Source: G713 sp034717835
Lineage (GTDB): Bacteria; Chloroflexota; Anaerolineae; B4-G1; SLSP01
Length of the DNA: 37,001 bases
Assembly: GCA_034717835.1 (NCBI GenBank)
Contig: JAYELZ010000193.1
Location: 1-37,001, forward strand
Reading direction: 5' to 3'
Made by a program: the position numbers and the translations under genes. The notes beneath the pieces were generated by a model that saw nothing but the letters and a program-made list of their open reading frames with translations, searched no databases and had not been told where the DNA came from. Shown piece by piece: positions 18,775 to 26,609 of the stretch (the stretch's first letter is position 1; each line of letters starts with the position of its first letter).

Positions 18775-19821
18775 CTAGCTGTGCCGCTCAGACGCTAATG
18801 GGATTTCATAGGGCGGATTAAAGAGTTGCTCCAAGTAAGCGCGTTCAACCACGCGCCGCGCTTGGATTGCCCGGCGTTTACGCCGCATTTTGGGTATCCC
18901 CAGCACGCCGGCGAGCAGTCCTCGTAACGTAGCCCGTGCCGCTGCCCCGCGCCCGGCGCGCCCGGCCTCCCCCGCCAGCCTCAATTGCGCTCCCCACACT
19001 GGGTGCCAATGCTCTCGATAGAGGTCCGCCGGATAGTTTTTCACCAGCGTCCAGATGCGATTGCGTGCATCGTGGAAAGAAGCGGTCGCGCCACCGCCAG
19101 AGGCCTTGAGCTTATGGTAGACGACGGCGGTGGGGACGTAGAGACAACGCCAGCCCGCCAGTTGCGCGCGCCACGCCAGATCGACGTCTTCAAAGGAGAA
19201 GAAGAAGTCGTCATCTAGCAGACCGATCTCAGCCAACATGGTTTGCCGGTAGGCAGCACTCCCCCCACACGCGCTGAAGACGTAAGCCAGATGATCATAC
19301 TGCCCCGCGTCCCGTTGCCAGACCCCGCGATTGTGCGCCAACCCATCCGGCGTGACGTAGTCGCCTGCCGTGTGAAAGATATCGCGCCGGTCAAAGAGCA
19401 ACATCTTGGAAGCTACGCTCCCGACTTCCGGATGCGCCTCGAACTCGGCGGCGAGCTCCGCCAGCCAGCGTGGGGCGACCTCGGTATCGTTATTGAGCAG
19501 AATTTGGATCTCGCCTCGCGCGGCTTGGAAACCCACATTACACGCGCCGGTGAAACCGCGGTTCTCCTCCAGCGCCAATACCTCCACCTCTGGATAGTGC
19601 GTCAGCACCTCCAGAGACTCATCCACCGAGGCATTATCCACCACGATGATCTCACAACTAGCACAATTTTGGGCGCGCAGGCTAGCCAGACAAGTGGGCA
19701 AATGCTGTGCGCCGTTCCAGTTGGGGATGATAACGGAGAAAAAGAGAGAACCACTGACCGCCTTCCCTCCTCCTCGCCTTCTCGCTTTCTCGCCTTTTCG
19801 CTCACTCGCCATCTCGCTCAC
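18775..19821 (-). CDS. Family 2 glycosyltransferase
   Basis: This is a GT-A fold transferase of about 348 residues that moves a sugar from a nucleotide donor, probably onto a cell-surface glycan. It shows FSVIIPNWNGAQHLPTCLASL, then VDNASVDES, NRGFTGACNVGF and the metal-binding LLNNDTEV (DxD region). FFFSFEDVDLAWRAQLAGW, a typical ED acceptor-site motif, follows. There is no membrane segment; the C-terminus is Arg-rich. This is the rhamnosyltransferase-like WcaE/RfbF type, and rfbD directly upstream fits use of dTDP-rhamnose. The start is uncertain: GTG 19821 and ATG 19812 both lie inside an octamer array. The first 25 or so residues (SERKGEKARRRGGGK) are the translation of that array, not family sequence. 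Confidence 0.88.
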   Translation of the reverse strand: MSEMASERKGEKARRRGGGKAVSGSLFFSVIIPNWNGAQHLPTCLASLRAQNCASCEIIVVDNASVDESLEVLTHYPEVEVLALEENRGFTGACNVGFQAARGEIQILLNNDTEVAPRWLAELAAEFEAHPEVGSVASKMLLFDRRDIFHTAGDYVTPDGLAHNRGVWQRDAGQYDHLAYVFSACGGSAAYRQTMLAEIGLLDDDFFFSFEDVDLAWRAQLAGWRCLYVPTAVVYHKLKASGGGATASFHDARNRIWTLVKNYPADLYREHWHPVWGAQLRLAGEAGRAGRGAAARATLRGLLAGVLGIPKMRRKRRAIQARRVVERAYLEQLFNPPYEIPLASERHS

Positions 19822-19850
19822 TCGCTATCTCGCTTACTCGCCATCTCGCG
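19771..19850 (-). repeat. Octamer array across the rfbD-glycosyltransferase junction
   Basis: About ten imperfect 8-bp units in the sense of the genes (GCGAGTAA, GCGAGATA, GCGAGTGA, GCGAGATG, GCGAAAAG, GCGAGAAA, GCGAGAAG). The array contains the rfbD stop codon, both possible starts of the glycosyltransferase and its first codons. Confidence 0.85.
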
Positions 19851-20673
19851 CTAGCGCTTCCGCTAGCGCTTCCTGCCAGGGGCGCAACGTGATGCCCACC
19901 GCAGCGCCGGCGTTATTTGCTAGTGGAGCATAGAGCGGCGGAGTGCTCGCGCGTGCAAAGTGAACAGAGCTGAGCGGTTCGATGGGAATGTCGGCCCGGC
20001 CGCTCAGGCGCAGAATCTCTTGAGCGAACTCGAAACGCGAAACGGCGCCCCGGTTGACAAAGTGATAAATACCATAGGCATGCGTCTGGATCAGTTGTGC
20101 GATAGCTTGCGCCAAATCCTCCACGTAGGTAGGGTTCCCGATCTCGTCGGTGACGACTTTGAGCGATCCATGCTTATCCGCCAGTTGGATCATTTTGTGG
20201 GGAAAGTTGTTGCCGCCTGCCGCGTAGAGCCAGGCCGTCCGCACGATGTAAAAACGATCGAGCAGACTTTGCGTGTACCACTCGCCCGCCAGTTTGGAAC
20301 GCCCGTAAGCGTTAATAGGCTGGCGCGTGGCCCATTCGTGATATGGCTCTTCCGCGTGACCATCAAAGACCTCGTTGGTGCTCACGTAGAGCATCTCCGC
20401 ACCCACCTCAACGGCAGCCAGCGCCACATTCTGCGTCCCCATCCCGTTGACACGGTAAGCAGCCTGCGGGTCACGGGCGCAACCATCCACGTTGGTCATC
20501 GCCGCCGGATGAATGAGCAGATCGGGGCGGAACTGCCGCGCCAACGCCAACAGTTCTTCGCGGTCGGTGATGTCGCGCTCTGGCAAATCCACGCCCACCA
20601 CCTGATGGTTGGCTAAGCGGGGTAAGAGTACTTGCCCTAGTTGGCCTTTATGTCCAGTTAGTAAGATTTTCAC
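19834..20673 (-). CDS. rfbD: dTDP-4-dehydrorhamnose reductase
   Basis: This protein of about 279 residues is an extended short-chain dehydrogenase that makes dTDP-L-rhamnose, the last step of that pathway. I prefer the GTG at 20673: it gives the family start MKILLTGHKGQLGQ, has a GGGGGGA ribosome site, and overlaps the stop of the preceding ORF as GTGA. ATG 20703 would add ten residues. The nucleotide loop is TGHKGQLGQ. The catalytic site appears as VSTNEVFDG and YGRSKLAGE (Tyr and Lys), and NFPHKMIQLA and NPTYVEDLA are RfbD features. rfbA, rfbB and rfbC are not in the window. Its C-terminus (ARDGE) runs into the octamer array. Confidence 0.9.
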   Translation of the reverse strand: MKILLTGHKGQLGQVLLPRLANHQVVGVDLPERDITDREELLALARQFRPDLLIHPAAMTNVDGCARDPQAAYRVNGMGTQNVALAAVEVGAEMLYVSTNEVFDGHAEEPYHEWATRQPINAYGRSKLAGEWYTQSLLDRFYIVRTAWLYAAGGNNFPHKMIQLADKHGSLKVVTDEIGNPTYVEDLAQAIAQLIQTHAYGIYHFVNRGAVSRFEFAQEILRLSGRADIPIEPLSSVHFARASTPPLYAPLANNAGAAVGITLRPWQEALAEALARDGE

Positions 20674-20951
20674 TTGTGTGTTTCCCCCCAGTGTTTTTTC
20701 CATTTATTAATCACAATCGGTATTCTGTTCTTCCATTCCTTGGCATCTCCGGTGGAATTTTTTAAGCCAACGATACGATTGAGGAGATCTTTAAGAATTT
20801 CACGGTTAAATCGTGATAGATTTTTGCCAAAGTGAAAAATATCAATAAATTGAGCTAACGTCAATGGCACGATATTAAGGTAACCACCGAAATCTGGATT
20901 CGACAGGAGCTTCAAATGCACATAAAAATAATTGGCTCTTTCGGAATTCAC
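20670..20951 (-). CDS. Small protein of unknown function, interrupted at its start by an ISL3 element
   Basis: The 93-codon frame begins at GTG 20951. The first six codons (MNSERA) belong to the insertion sequence; the native part starts at NYFYVHLKLLSNPDF. Across the element, the DNA at 22218-22204 reads ATG AAA AAA AAC TAT in a frame that would continue exactly into this ORF. The ancestral protein was therefore probably MKKNYFYVHLK and so on, about 90 residues. It is AT-rich compared with its neighbours, has a hydrophobic middle (YLNIVPLTLAQFIDIFHFG) and a basic tail (NKWKKHWGETHK). I do not recognise the family. It now has GTGA overlaps at both ends: with the transposase stop and with the rfbD start. 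Confidence 0.5.
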   Translation of the reverse strand: MNSERANYFYVHLKLLSNPDFGGYLNIVPLTLAQFIDIFHFGKNLSRFNREILKDLLNRIVGLKNSTGDAKEWKNRIPIVINKWKKHWGETHK

Positions 20952-20957
20952 GGGGTA
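20934..20957. repeat. Left terminal inverted repeat of the ISL3 element
   Basis: 24 bp; the inner 15 bp (GGAATTCACGGGGTA, 20943-20957) are an exact inverted copy of 22180-22194. Confidence 0.88.
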
Positions 20958-22112
20958 GCAGCACCAACAGGTGCAATTTGAGCAAAAAGGCGATACCCTT
21001 CAAGATCAAGGTAGAGACGCTGAAAGAGCGTTTCGGGACACAAAATACCGTAGCAGCGCCGTTTGATAGTTTTGATTTTGTGGTTTAGGCCTTCCACAAA
21101 ACCACTACTGAGACGCTCAGTGAAATAATTAGCGATTTTATCCAGCCAGTTATTGAGTGTCGTCAGAAATTTATCAAAGCAGGTTAGGCCACGACGGCGG
21201 ACTTTGTTTCGCCACTTCATCAAACGTATCCGGCACTCCTCTCTGGTTAAATGCATATCAAAAATCGCGGTAAGTTCTTCTCGCAATGAGTAAGCAGACT
21301 CCAACCTTGGTGAGTACTCAAATAAGCGTCTGAGCCTGGTTCTCTCTGCTGGTCCCAACGTGCTGTTCTTTTTCCTGACCATCCACAGCGTTCCCTTGAC
21401 GATTTGTCGATAGGCAACTGCTGAGAGTTCTTTCTTCAGGCGACGGGTTGCTTGCTTCCGCACCTTAGCAACAGCATCGCGGTAATTTTTGGCGACATGG
21501 AAACGCTCGATAACGACCTCCAGCGAAACTTCCTTATGGGCCGCGGCAAATTCTGCGGCGGCGTTGACATAACCATCCCACCTGTCCGTACAGACTGTTT
21601 GCAGGGTGCTGCGGAGCCGTGCAGGGATACTTTCAAGAAATTCTCGCACTGTTTCCTGCTGGTGATCTCCTAAAACTCCTAGAACAGCCACATGTCCGTT
21701 GGCTGGCTGGGTAGTGATAATCGCCACATAACTCTTGCGGCCTTTCTGCATCGCCATCTCGTCTATGCCGATGCTGCCTAACTCCATACGCTTTGGTATG
21801 CGGACTTCGCGGTTCGTACCAAGCTAACTTTGGGGTGGTGGTCTTCCCGTTGCCATGCGGACACTCGTACCGCTTTGGTTGTAGACGCAGGTATACTCTA
21901 TGTCCCAGGATGGGCATATGTCGCAATTCAATCTCATCCCCATGGTCGTATAATTTCGTGGTTTTTCGACCACCATGTTGGCAGCTCGCAGATCCTTTGG
22001 TGCTCTCAATAGTGATGCTGTAATCCCCGTACTCATTCTGCTGCAGCTCCGTTATTTTCACCTCAGGGAAATCCAAGGGAAATGTGAGCGTATTACCCGA
22101 GTTTTGGCTCAT
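20948..22112 (-). pseudogene. ISL3-family transposase, disrupted
   Basis: Two frames together make the protein. The N-terminal frame starts at ATG 22112 and carries the ISL3 zinc-binding region, ESTKGSASCQHGGRKTTKLYDHG through RYECPHGNGKTTTPKLAWYEPRSPHTKAYG. The C-terminal frame (from about 21787 to the stop at 20948) carries the DDE domain: first Asp in IGIDEMAMQKGR, second in VCTDRWDGY, Glu in GFVEGLNHKIKTIKRRCYG. The frames differ, and the helix-turn-helix segment that normally lies between zinc region and first Asp is missing, so an internal deletion with frame change is likely. The conserved HCxxxK-type positions and IRs remain, so the ends might still be moved by a transposase in trans. 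The stop TGA overlaps a GTG that opens the next ORF. Confidence 0.88.
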
Positions 22113-22179
22113 GGTTTCCAGGGGAGTTGCTCCTAAATTGTGTGTTGTTTTCTGCTATTATATGCCTATTTGGGGGGAT

Positions 22180-22203
22180 TACCCCGTGAATTCCTAGAGA
22201 CCC
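22180..22203. repeat. Right terminal inverted repeat of the ISL3 element
   Basis: Reverse-complement partner of 20934-20957 with three mismatches in the outer nine positions. Confidence 0.88.
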
Positions 22204-22279
22204 ATAGTTTTTTTTCATAATACCAAGGATGCCATAACTATTTGATTTTGAACAGAACGACTTTTACTGAGTTTTCAGT

Positions 22280-22285
22280 ATTATA
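22280..22285 (-). promoter_or_regulatory. Candidate -10 of the ancestral small ORF-rfbD operon
   Basis: TATAAT on the minus strand lies 61 nt upstream of the ATG at 22218, on the far side of the insertion sequence. There is no clear -35. If real, the promoter is now separated from rfbD by the 1.27-kb element. Confidence 0.3.
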
Positions 22286-22315
22286 GGGTAAATTTAGCTA
22301 CCGTACTACCAGAAT

Positions 22316-24565
22316 TTACCACCAGCGTTCCTCTTCAATTGCCACTCCCCATTCTGCCAAGCGCTCGCCAACCTTCTCCCAGTGCTTCTCTTGGATCACG
22401 GCGACGTCGCTTTCATGTTTGTGAAGGGGCCGTAACCAGCGACTCAATCCTCGATCTGAGCGGCGCAATTCAGCTAACGTGGCGGCATCCTGGAAGCGCA
22501 ACAAGCGCACCTGGGCGGTCTGCGCCGCGCCGAAGTGCTTACCCCAGGCCTTGAGCCGTTGCTCCCAGATATCCGGGAGCTGCTCCCCGGTCATTTGCGC
22601 GAGGAGCGCGCCAATCTCCGGCGCACTCTGACCGGCGGCAGTGGCGGCGCGCACGCTTTCTGGCGTGAGCTGCCAACCAGTTGCCGCCTTCTCCGCCACG
22701 CGGCAGATGTTCCCCGTCACGTAGAGGCTGGGCAGCGGCGCGCGTGAGCACAACGTCTCGTCCTGCCATTGCAAGCTGCTAGGCAAATCTTCTGCCGGCC
22801 CCTGCGAGCGCGCAGGCAAAATCTTCTGCTCACGCAAAGCACGTTGGACTCGCTTGGCATGGCGACTGTAGAGCCAAGCCGTGCAATCATCAACTGGATG
22901 TAAGACTCTTGCCAAGTAAGGAAGTGCCAGCAACGCCTTCAACAGTGCGGCTTGATCCATTTGTACTACCAAGACGTCTTGGTGAATGATAATCCGCTCG
23001 TGTTGTGCGCCCCACTCCTGCAAGGTGCGGCGCACATTCTGGGAGACCGGTAGCAAGGTCGCGGCTTCCAAATAGGAGAGAATCCCCCGCACGGTTTGCC
23101 CATCCTGCAGTGCGCGGTAGATGCTTGCTTTAGTCACGCGGTAGGAAACTGCCGCCGGCTGGATCTTCTCGCGCTCGGCGAGCTGCTCTAGCTCGACCAG
23201 CGTTTTTAGGGGCACCGGACCCAGCGCCAAAAGATGGAAATCGGGTTGCAAAACAATCTGGCCAACTTCAGCCGGCTCGGCGAAGGGCTGCTGGGCAAAA
23301 AGCGCCGTCGCCAGTGGCGAAAGGCGCCAAACTACCGGCAGCGTATTCCCTCGGTTGTTGTTGTAGCCCAATTCCACTAGGCCAAACTCATGCAGACTAG
23401 CCAGCACTTGGCGCAGCAAATCTTTTTCCAACTCCATTAAAGCTGGTACTAATTGCTGCTTGCGCTTTTGTCCCCTATCCCGCCAGTTGTATTGTGTAGC
23501 CTTCTGAAAAAGACGCTTAACAGCTTCCACTGCAAAAACGAAATGCCCCGATTGTCCGCCGTTCAATAGAGTTAAGGTAGTAGAAAAGGACAGCCAACCC
23601 ACGCCGGGTAACTCCTCCAAAAATTCTATTACCCGCTTGAACAGATAGGCTGGAGGATAAGGGTCGGGAGTATTATAATAACCCCACTGAGTGGCATTTA
23701 CCGCCTGCAAATTAAGCGACAATCCCTGTCCGTGAGCGGAGAGAATGGCGATTACTTCGCGAAACTGAGCAGTCAAAGGTTGTTGCCAGAAAGCGCCATC
23801 CGTTTTCGACGCTGGCACCACGATAGTCTTACCTTGAGGGTGCAAAAGATTCATCCATTGTAAGAAAATTACGTCTTCCCTAATCTCCGCCTCTTTCTCC
23901 CCCGTCAGTTTCGCGCCCATGCTGGTAGCTAGCCGGGTCACATCTCGCTTGTAGAGGCCCCCCGCTTTACGCAATGTCCCCGGCTCGCGACGCAGCTCGG
24001 CCCAGACAAAGAAGAGCCGACGCAAAAAAACTACTGGATCAGCGGCGTCCACTCGCGTCGGAGGTGGGCTGCTGTATTTATTCAATTTAGGAGAAGGGAC
24101 GAAGAGTAAATCGCGGGGTAACACCAGCATTACTTCAGCCGGAATAGCCAATTCGCCCAGCGGGGAGAAAGTACGCAAACTGTTGTCGCGGCGACTGTTG
24201 ATATTGAATACTAAACCCTGCTCCAAGAGTGCTCGAATTTCTGTGTTCAATAAGGACAAATCCCCTGCTCCGCCTGCAGCTGTAGGTAAGCGTACCAAGC
24301 CACTCAGCACCAGTGGCTTGAGCAAAGCAAACTGCTGAGCGCTCCCTCCCAGTTGGATAAGTAGCGCCAGAATCGCCCGTTGCGATTTCGTCAGAGAGCG
24401 AATCGCTTTACGCGAGCCGGCTCGTCGTGGGATCTTCTGGCTTAAGCGCTCGGCGGCCCAACGTTTTAGGACCTTCTCACGTTCCTGATACAGGCCATAT
24501 TCTCGCGCGATAAGGCGCAAGTCATTCCAATTATATAAATTAAGAGCTACTGGCAACGATTCCAT
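22316..24565 (-). CDS. Helicase-associated protein with Helicase_C_3-like domain (Rv0862c type)
   Basis: This 749-residue protein is third in the xpb operon, 34 bp after the second gene, with ATG 24565 behind GGGGGA. A winged-helix-like segment lies at about 58-90 (LTKSQRAILALLIQLGGSAQQFALLKPLVLSGLV). The region 433-560, VGQIVLQPDFHLLALGP through YRVTKASIYRALQDGQTVRGILSYLEAAT and IIIHQDVLVVQMD, resembles the XPB/Ssl2 N-terminal-like Helicase_C_3 module. A weaker second copy seems to lie at about 615-700. From memory, mycobacteria carry a similar protein of about 750 residues (Rv0862c) beside XPB (Rv0861c). It has no ATPase motifs. The likely role is as a partner or DNA-recognition subunit for the helicase; the biochemical function is not established. 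Confidence 0.8.
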   Translation of the reverse strand: MESLPVALNLYNWNDLRLIAREYGLYQEREKVLKRWAAERLSQKIPRRAGSRKAIRSLTKSQRAILALLIQLGGSAQQFALLKPLVLSGLVRLPTAAGGAGDLSLLNTEIRALLEQGLVFNINSRRDNSLRTFSPLGELAIPAEVMLVLPRDLLFVPSPKLNKYSSPPPTRVDAADPVVFLRRLFFVWAELRREPGTLRKAGGLYKRDVTRLATSMGAKLTGEKEAEIREDVIFLQWMNLLHPQGKTIVVPASKTDGAFWQQPLTAQFREVIAILSAHGQGLSLNLQAVNATQWGYYNTPDPYPPAYLFKRVIEFLEELPGVGWLSFSTTLTLLNGGQSGHFVFAVEAVKRLFQKATQYNWRDRGQKRKQQLVPALMELEKDLLRQVLASLHEFGLVELGYNNNRGNTLPVVWRLSPLATALFAQQPFAEPAEVGQIVLQPDFHLLALGPVPLKTLVELEQLAEREKIQPAAVSYRVTKASIYRALQDGQTVRGILSYLEAATLLPVSQNVRRTLQEWGAQHERIIIHQDVLVVQMDQAALLKALLALPYLARVLHPVDDCTAWLYSRHAKRVQRALREQKILPARSQGPAEDLPSSLQWQDETLCSRAPLPSLYVTGNICRVAEKAATGWQLTPESVRAATAAGQSAPEIGALLAQMTGEQLPDIWEQRLKAWGKHFGAAQTAQVRLLRFQDAATLAELRRSDRGLSRWLRPLHKHESDVAVIQEKHWEKVGERLAEWGVAIEEERWW

Positions 24566-24599
24566 CTAAGTATCCCCCGCCTTCATTCCTGCTGTGGGC

Positions 24600-26540
24600 C
24601 TATTTCCCTAACACCTTGGGTAGATAGCCCTTCTTCTCCATCTCGGTCACCACATCGGCGCTCTCCTTGGCCGCCAATAGTGCTACCCGCCGGTTGATCA
24701 TCCCCAAAATCGCCTCTTGGAATTTGGGGAGCGCAGCCTGGAGCTCTTGAATCGCAAATTCGTCCTCCGTGACCAAGATTGTCTGGTGCGGATATAAGCG
24801 AACGTGTCCATAACGTTCCCACCACTGTTGCCACCAAGCTCGCAACTGAGTCGGAGGAGTCGTACCCGAGGCGGCTTCCCATTCCGTCACCAAATCATCC
24901 AGAGTTACCCCTTGTTCAAAAAGCGCGTGCAAGCGTTCTGCGGTGGGTTGATAACGCAGCCGCTCTTTTCCCACGCCCCGTGGTTTTGCCCAGCGCTGTA
25001 CATGGCTCAACAAAGCCGGCGGCACCGGCAGTTGCAGTTGCAACGTTTCCGTCTGGGCCTCCCACTGCACGCCAGATTCTCCAAGCCACTCGAATTCTGG
25101 CAAGGGGAACTCATCCAGCCGCCGCCAGAGGAGGTCTTGCAAGTGTTGCAGGCGGAAATTGAGCAGCGCCCCCTCCTTGTTAAATTCCAAATCGACAAAA
25201 CCCAACCAGTGCAACGGGCCGCGCAAGAACGCACGTAGATAGAGTTGCAAGAACCAGTCTTGATCATTCTGGCGATTCGCAAAAGCCAAATGCCCGTGGT
25301 CAAAGAAATACTCCGAGGAGAAATATCCCGCAAGCACGTCACCCACTTTGGCTACGGCTAACCATTGTCCTTGCGGCAACGCGGCGAGGAAATGAAGGAA
25401 TGAAGAGCGTAACGCCAGAATCAAAGAGAAGAGTTCCTCCCGGTAGTTAATGCCGATTTCATACCTTCCAGAGAAAGTCCAAGTAGCCCGCACCTGGCCC
25501 TCTCGCCACAATGGCCAGCAGACCTGCCAAGCGGAGAGCTCCAGGCAGGCATGCAGTAGCGCCGCCAGCTGTTTGCCAGCGGAAAGGGAGAGAAATTGTT
25601 GTGCAAATTGTGGCTCCACCGCGACAGGAGAGCCAGGGCGCAGAATACGCGCCGCCACCAGCAGCTGATAGAAAAATTCCACACCGGTCTGGGGTAGCGA
25701 TAAAGTCTCCCGCCAGTGAGATATTGACTGCTCTGTCAGGGACAGGGCGGGAGGTAGCATCTTCAAGCCAGGAACTTTATTACTCTTAGGGTTGAAGAAG
25801 TTGCGCTGTATTCCCAATTCAATTACGCTAGCAGGGGCCGGTAATCCTCCTTGCAACACCTGCGCTAGCGGCCAGCTTCGCGCACTGTACTGGTATTGCG
25901 CCCGTAACTTCACATCGCCTCCGCGCACTAAACCCAAAATCTGCTGAATATAGATTAACGTGCGCTGGGGAGTAGCCAATTCCTGGCGGGCGGCGGATTC
26001 GGTTGGTTCCCAATCATAGGAAAAATAGAGCGGGGGTAGAGGAGCGGCGTAGATATTCGGCAAAATAAAGTTACCTGGCCGGCGAATAAGCAAACCGGCC
26101 TCTTCCAACTCACGATAGTATGTCTGCAGGGGTCGAGGAGGAGCGTGCAAAACGTACAAGCTCTCTCTGGGACGGGATAAGTATGAATTCACCACCAGTG
26201 CCAGGTAAATTTCTCGCGTATCCTCTGGGAGGGCTTGCGGGGTGGCCTGCAAGTGTTCCCTACTCAAGAAAGATTCCGCCAACTGCTGCGCCAAATCTGC
26301 CCGCGAGCGTCCGTAGGGTTTCGCGCCCACAGCTTTGATGTGCTCACGAATTTCCGCCACCGGCCAATGTTCTTCCTCGATCTGTGCCTGCAAGGTGGCG
26401 TAATCTGGGCCGGGAGCTTTCAGTTGCGTCCACCCGGGGGAAACAGTGACAGGTTGGCTAGCGGGTGGCTCGGCCCGATGGTAGCCTAATTCTTGGGTGG
26501 CACTGCTTAACTGGCGGGTACGCCAATTCTTTGACTTCAC
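24600..26540 (-). CDS. Helicase-associated protein with SAP-like N-terminus
   Basis: This 646-residue middle gene of the xpb operon starts at GTG 26540 behind AGAGGAGGAAAG. Residues 56-93 (EEHWPVAEIREHIKAVGAKPYGRSRADLAQQLAESFL) have the helix-turn-helix spacing of a SAP DNA-binding motif. A winged-helix-like stretch lies at about 108-155. The C-terminal 120 residues (YQPTAERLHALFEQGVTLDDLV, then WWERYGHVRLYPHQTILVTEDEFAIQEL) have the same order of elements as the Helicase_C_3-like module of the neighbouring 749-residue protein, suggesting distant paralogy. The central 350 residues are not recognised. There are no ATPase, nuclease or membrane motifs. Operon position and shared module suggest a subunit of an XPB complex; this is inference. 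Confidence 0.72.
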   Translation of the reverse strand: MKSKNWRTRQLSSATQELGYHRAEPPASQPVTVSPGWTQLKAPGPDYATLQAQIEEEHWPVAEIREHIKAVGAKPYGRSRADLAQQLAESFLSREHLQATPQALPEDTREIYLALVVNSYLSRPRESLYVLHAPPRPLQTYYRELEEAGLLIRRPGNFILPNIYAAPLPPLYFSYDWEPTESAARQELATPQRTLIYIQQILGLVRGGDVKLRAQYQYSARSWPLAQVLQGGLPAPASVIELGIQRNFFNPKSNKVPGLKMLPPALSLTEQSISHWRETLSLPQTGVEFFYQLLVAARILRPGSPVAVEPQFAQQFLSLSAGKQLAALLHACLELSAWQVCWPLWREGQVRATWTFSGRYEIGINYREELFSLILALRSSFLHFLAALPQGQWLAVAKVGDVLAGYFSSEYFFDHGHLAFANRQNDQDWFLQLYLRAFLRGPLHWLGFVDLEFNKEGALLNFRLQHLQDLLWRRLDEFPLPEFEWLGESGVQWEAQTETLQLQLPVPPALLSHVQRWAKPRGVGKERLRYQPTAERLHALFEQGVTLDDLVTEWEAASGTTPPTQLRAWWQQWWERYGHVRLYPHQTILVTEDEFAIQELQAALPKFQEAILGMINRRVALLAAKESADVVTEMEKKGYLPKVLGK

Positions 26541-26609
26541 GCGCTTTCCTCCTCTGAATGCCCTCGTCGTAGAGACACGCTGGGCGGCTGCGTCATGGTG
26601 GCCATGAAT

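Larger units (their letters stand above)
20934..22203 (-). mobile_element. ISL3-family insertion sequence, defective copy
   Basis: The 1270-bp element has 24-bp terminal inverted repeats matching at 21 of 24 positions. The left end begins GGCTCTTTCGGAATTCACGG and the right end, reversed, begins GGGTCTCTAGGAATTCACGG. GG with TCT is typical of ISL3 ends. No exact 8-bp target duplication is visible: AAATAATT lies on the left and ATAGTTTT on the right, with only an imperfect ATAATT/ATAGTT similarity. The transposase inside is broken. It sits at the beginning of the small gene that leads the rfbD operon. Confidence 0.88.

Noticed and set aside
20926..22211. 8-bp target-site duplication of the ISL3 element
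   Set aside because: The flanks AAATAATT and ATAGTTTT do not match; only a weak 6-bp resemblance remains, so I do not claim a duplication.
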